A DNA stretch of 7,777 nt from an uncultured Desulfobacca sp. (GTDB lineage: Bacteria; Desulfobacterota; Desulfobaccia; Desulfobaccales; Desulfobaccaceae). The stretch covers positions 1 through 7,777 of the forward strand of contig CALGOE010000044.1 of assembly GCA_937958145.1 (NCBI GenBank), given 5' to 3'. Made by a program: the position numbers and the translations under genes. The notes under the pieces are model-generated. The model worked only from the letters and a program-made list of their open reading frames with translations, had not been told where the DNA came from and did not search any database. Below are positions 7,164 through 7,777 of this stretch, one piece after another (position 1 is the stretch's first letter; every line of letters starts with the position of its first letter).

Positions 7164-7204
7164 GTTGTTGAAAAAATGTCTTCAGGAGAGGGGGCCAGAG
7201 GGCG

Positions 7205-7281
7205 GTGCCCATTTCCCCCTCCCCTGCAACCCTTCCCCCAACCCATTCGAGGAGGGAGGAGATGACGTTCAGGATGGGCAC
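7205..7281 (+). promoter_or_regulatory. Inverted repeat spanning the holB-ricT gap
   Basis: GTGCCCAT at 7205-7212 is perfectly complementary to ATGGGCAC at 7274-7281. Inside it, CCTCCC (7218-7223, in a C-rich tract) can pair with GGGAGG (7254-7259). Together they could fold the 129-base leader before ricT into a long hairpin that covers the purine-rich ribosome-binding-like block. There is no U-run after it, so it is not a typical terminator. Whether it is functional is inference. Confidence 0.3.
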
Positions 7282-7290
7282 TAGTAGGGA
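7251..7290 (+). promoter_or_regulatory. ricT: Shine-Dalgarno-like elements ahead of ricT
   Basis: Two candidates exist. GGAGGGAGGAG (7251-7261) is a near-ideal site but sits 31 bases before the ricT ATG. It directly precedes an ATG at 7262 that opens a different frame of 23 codons ending at 7333. TAGGGA (7285-7290) is only two bases from the ricT ATG, closer than usual. Which of them drives ricT cannot be decided from sequence. Confidence 0.35.
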
Positions 7291-7292
7291 CT

Positions 7293-7777
7293 ATGAGCAA
7301 AATTGTGCGCGTGCGTTTTCATCCGCACGGTAAGGTTTATAACTTTGATTCCGGGCATTTTGTCCTGTCGCCGGGCGATAAGGTGATCGTGGAGACGGAA
7401 CAGGGCATGGCCTTTGGGACCGTGGTCAGTCCGCCGCAGCCGCGCAGCCCCAAATTGATGGTGCAGCCGTTGAAGCCGGTCTATCGGCTGGCCACCGCCG
7501 AGGATATTGAACAGGCCAAGATGTTGGCCGAAAAAGAGCAGGAGGCGTTTCGTTTCTGCCAGGAGTGTATCCAGAAACGCCAGTTGCCCATGCATCTGGT
7601 GCGGGTGGAGAGCCTGTTTGACGGCAGCAAGATGGTCTTCTATTTTACTGCGGCCAAACGGGTGGATTTTCGGGAGTTGGTCCGGGATCTGGTGCAGCAT
7701 TTCCGCACCCGCATTGAGTTGCGGCAGATCGGCGTGCGCCATCAGGCCAAGATGATCGGGGGGCTGGGCAATTGCGG
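7293..7777 (+). CDS. ricT: PSP1-domain protein RicT/YaaT, partial (N-terminal 161 aa)
   Basis: This belongs to the PSP1/YaaT family. In Bacillus subtilis the RicT member works with RicA and RicF as an iron-sulfur complex affecting RNA processing by RNase Y. Its role in proteobacteria-like organisms is poorly known. The visible part opens with VRVRFHPHGKVYNFD and a domain rich in beta strands (about 3-48), including GDKVIVETEQGMAFGTVV (28-45). A helical stretch follows (about 69-95, with C89 and C92). The family block LFDGSKMVFYFTAAKRVDFRELV (108-130) comes next, then RIELRQIGVR (140-149), ending in GGLGNC (156-161), the start of the GGxGxCG cysteine motif. It runs off the right edge mid-codon with about 100 or more residues missing. 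It begins 129 bases after holB. This holB-ricT order is conserved in many bacteria. No in-frame ATG or GTG lies upstream before the stop at 7263-7265. Confidence 0.92.
   Translation, partial: MSKIVRVRFHPHGKVYNFDSGHFVLSPGDKVIVETEQGMAFGTVVSPPQPRSPKLMVQPLKPVYRLATAEDIEQAKMLAEKEQEAFRFCQECIQKRQLPMHLVRVESLFDGSKMVFYFTAAKRVDFRELVRDLVQHFRTRIELRQIGVRHQAKMIGGLGNC

Noticed and set aside
7167..7175. GTTGAAAAA shared by the gap after holB and by 3189-3197
   Set aside because: A 9-base A-rich match without shared flanks is expected by chance in a window of this size.

Overview
The window is GC-rich DNA, with most third codon positions G or C, packed with bacterial housekeeping genes. The best guess for the source is an anaerobic member of the Desulfobacterota (the former Deltaproteobacteria). 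Three things point that way: a fused ADP-forming acyl-CoA synthetase, an uncharacterised protein that resembles a family I remember from Syntrophobacter-type genomes, and a holB-ricT pair. This is inference from gene content; there is no rRNA or other marker in the window.

Left part (1-3025, minus strand). A complete acetate/acyl-CoA ligase (ADP-forming) is followed, after a 94-base gap, by the start of an ABC-2 type export permease that runs off the left edge. The gap holds a short run of heptamer repeats. The last ~20 permease residues before the edge lose the hydrophobic character expected there.

Middle (3026-3394). A 369-base divergent intergenic region separates the minus-strand and plus-strand genes. 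Its clearest content is two adjacent copies of a 33/34-base unit, each containing a near-perfect palindrome. It also has a small GC-rich hairpin and a purine tract.

Right part (3395-7777, plus strand). Four genes follow in one direction: an uncharacterised Trp-rich soluble protein of 356 aa; guaA (GMP synthase, last step of GMP synthesis); holB (delta-prime subunit of the DNA polymerase III clamp loader); and the first 161 residues of a PSP1-domain RicT/YaaT protein. Gaps are 86, 20 and 129 bases, so co-transcription is plausible. The holB-ricT junction has a G/A-rich Shine-Dalgarno-like block, an overlapping 23-codon reading frame and an inverted repeat that could form a leader structure.

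I found no tRNA, rRNA, CRISPR array, insertion sequence or convincing rho-independent terminator. Most of the window is ordinary. The points worth a second look are the tandem palindromic repeat, the unknown gene beside guaA, the ricT leader and the odd permease end.
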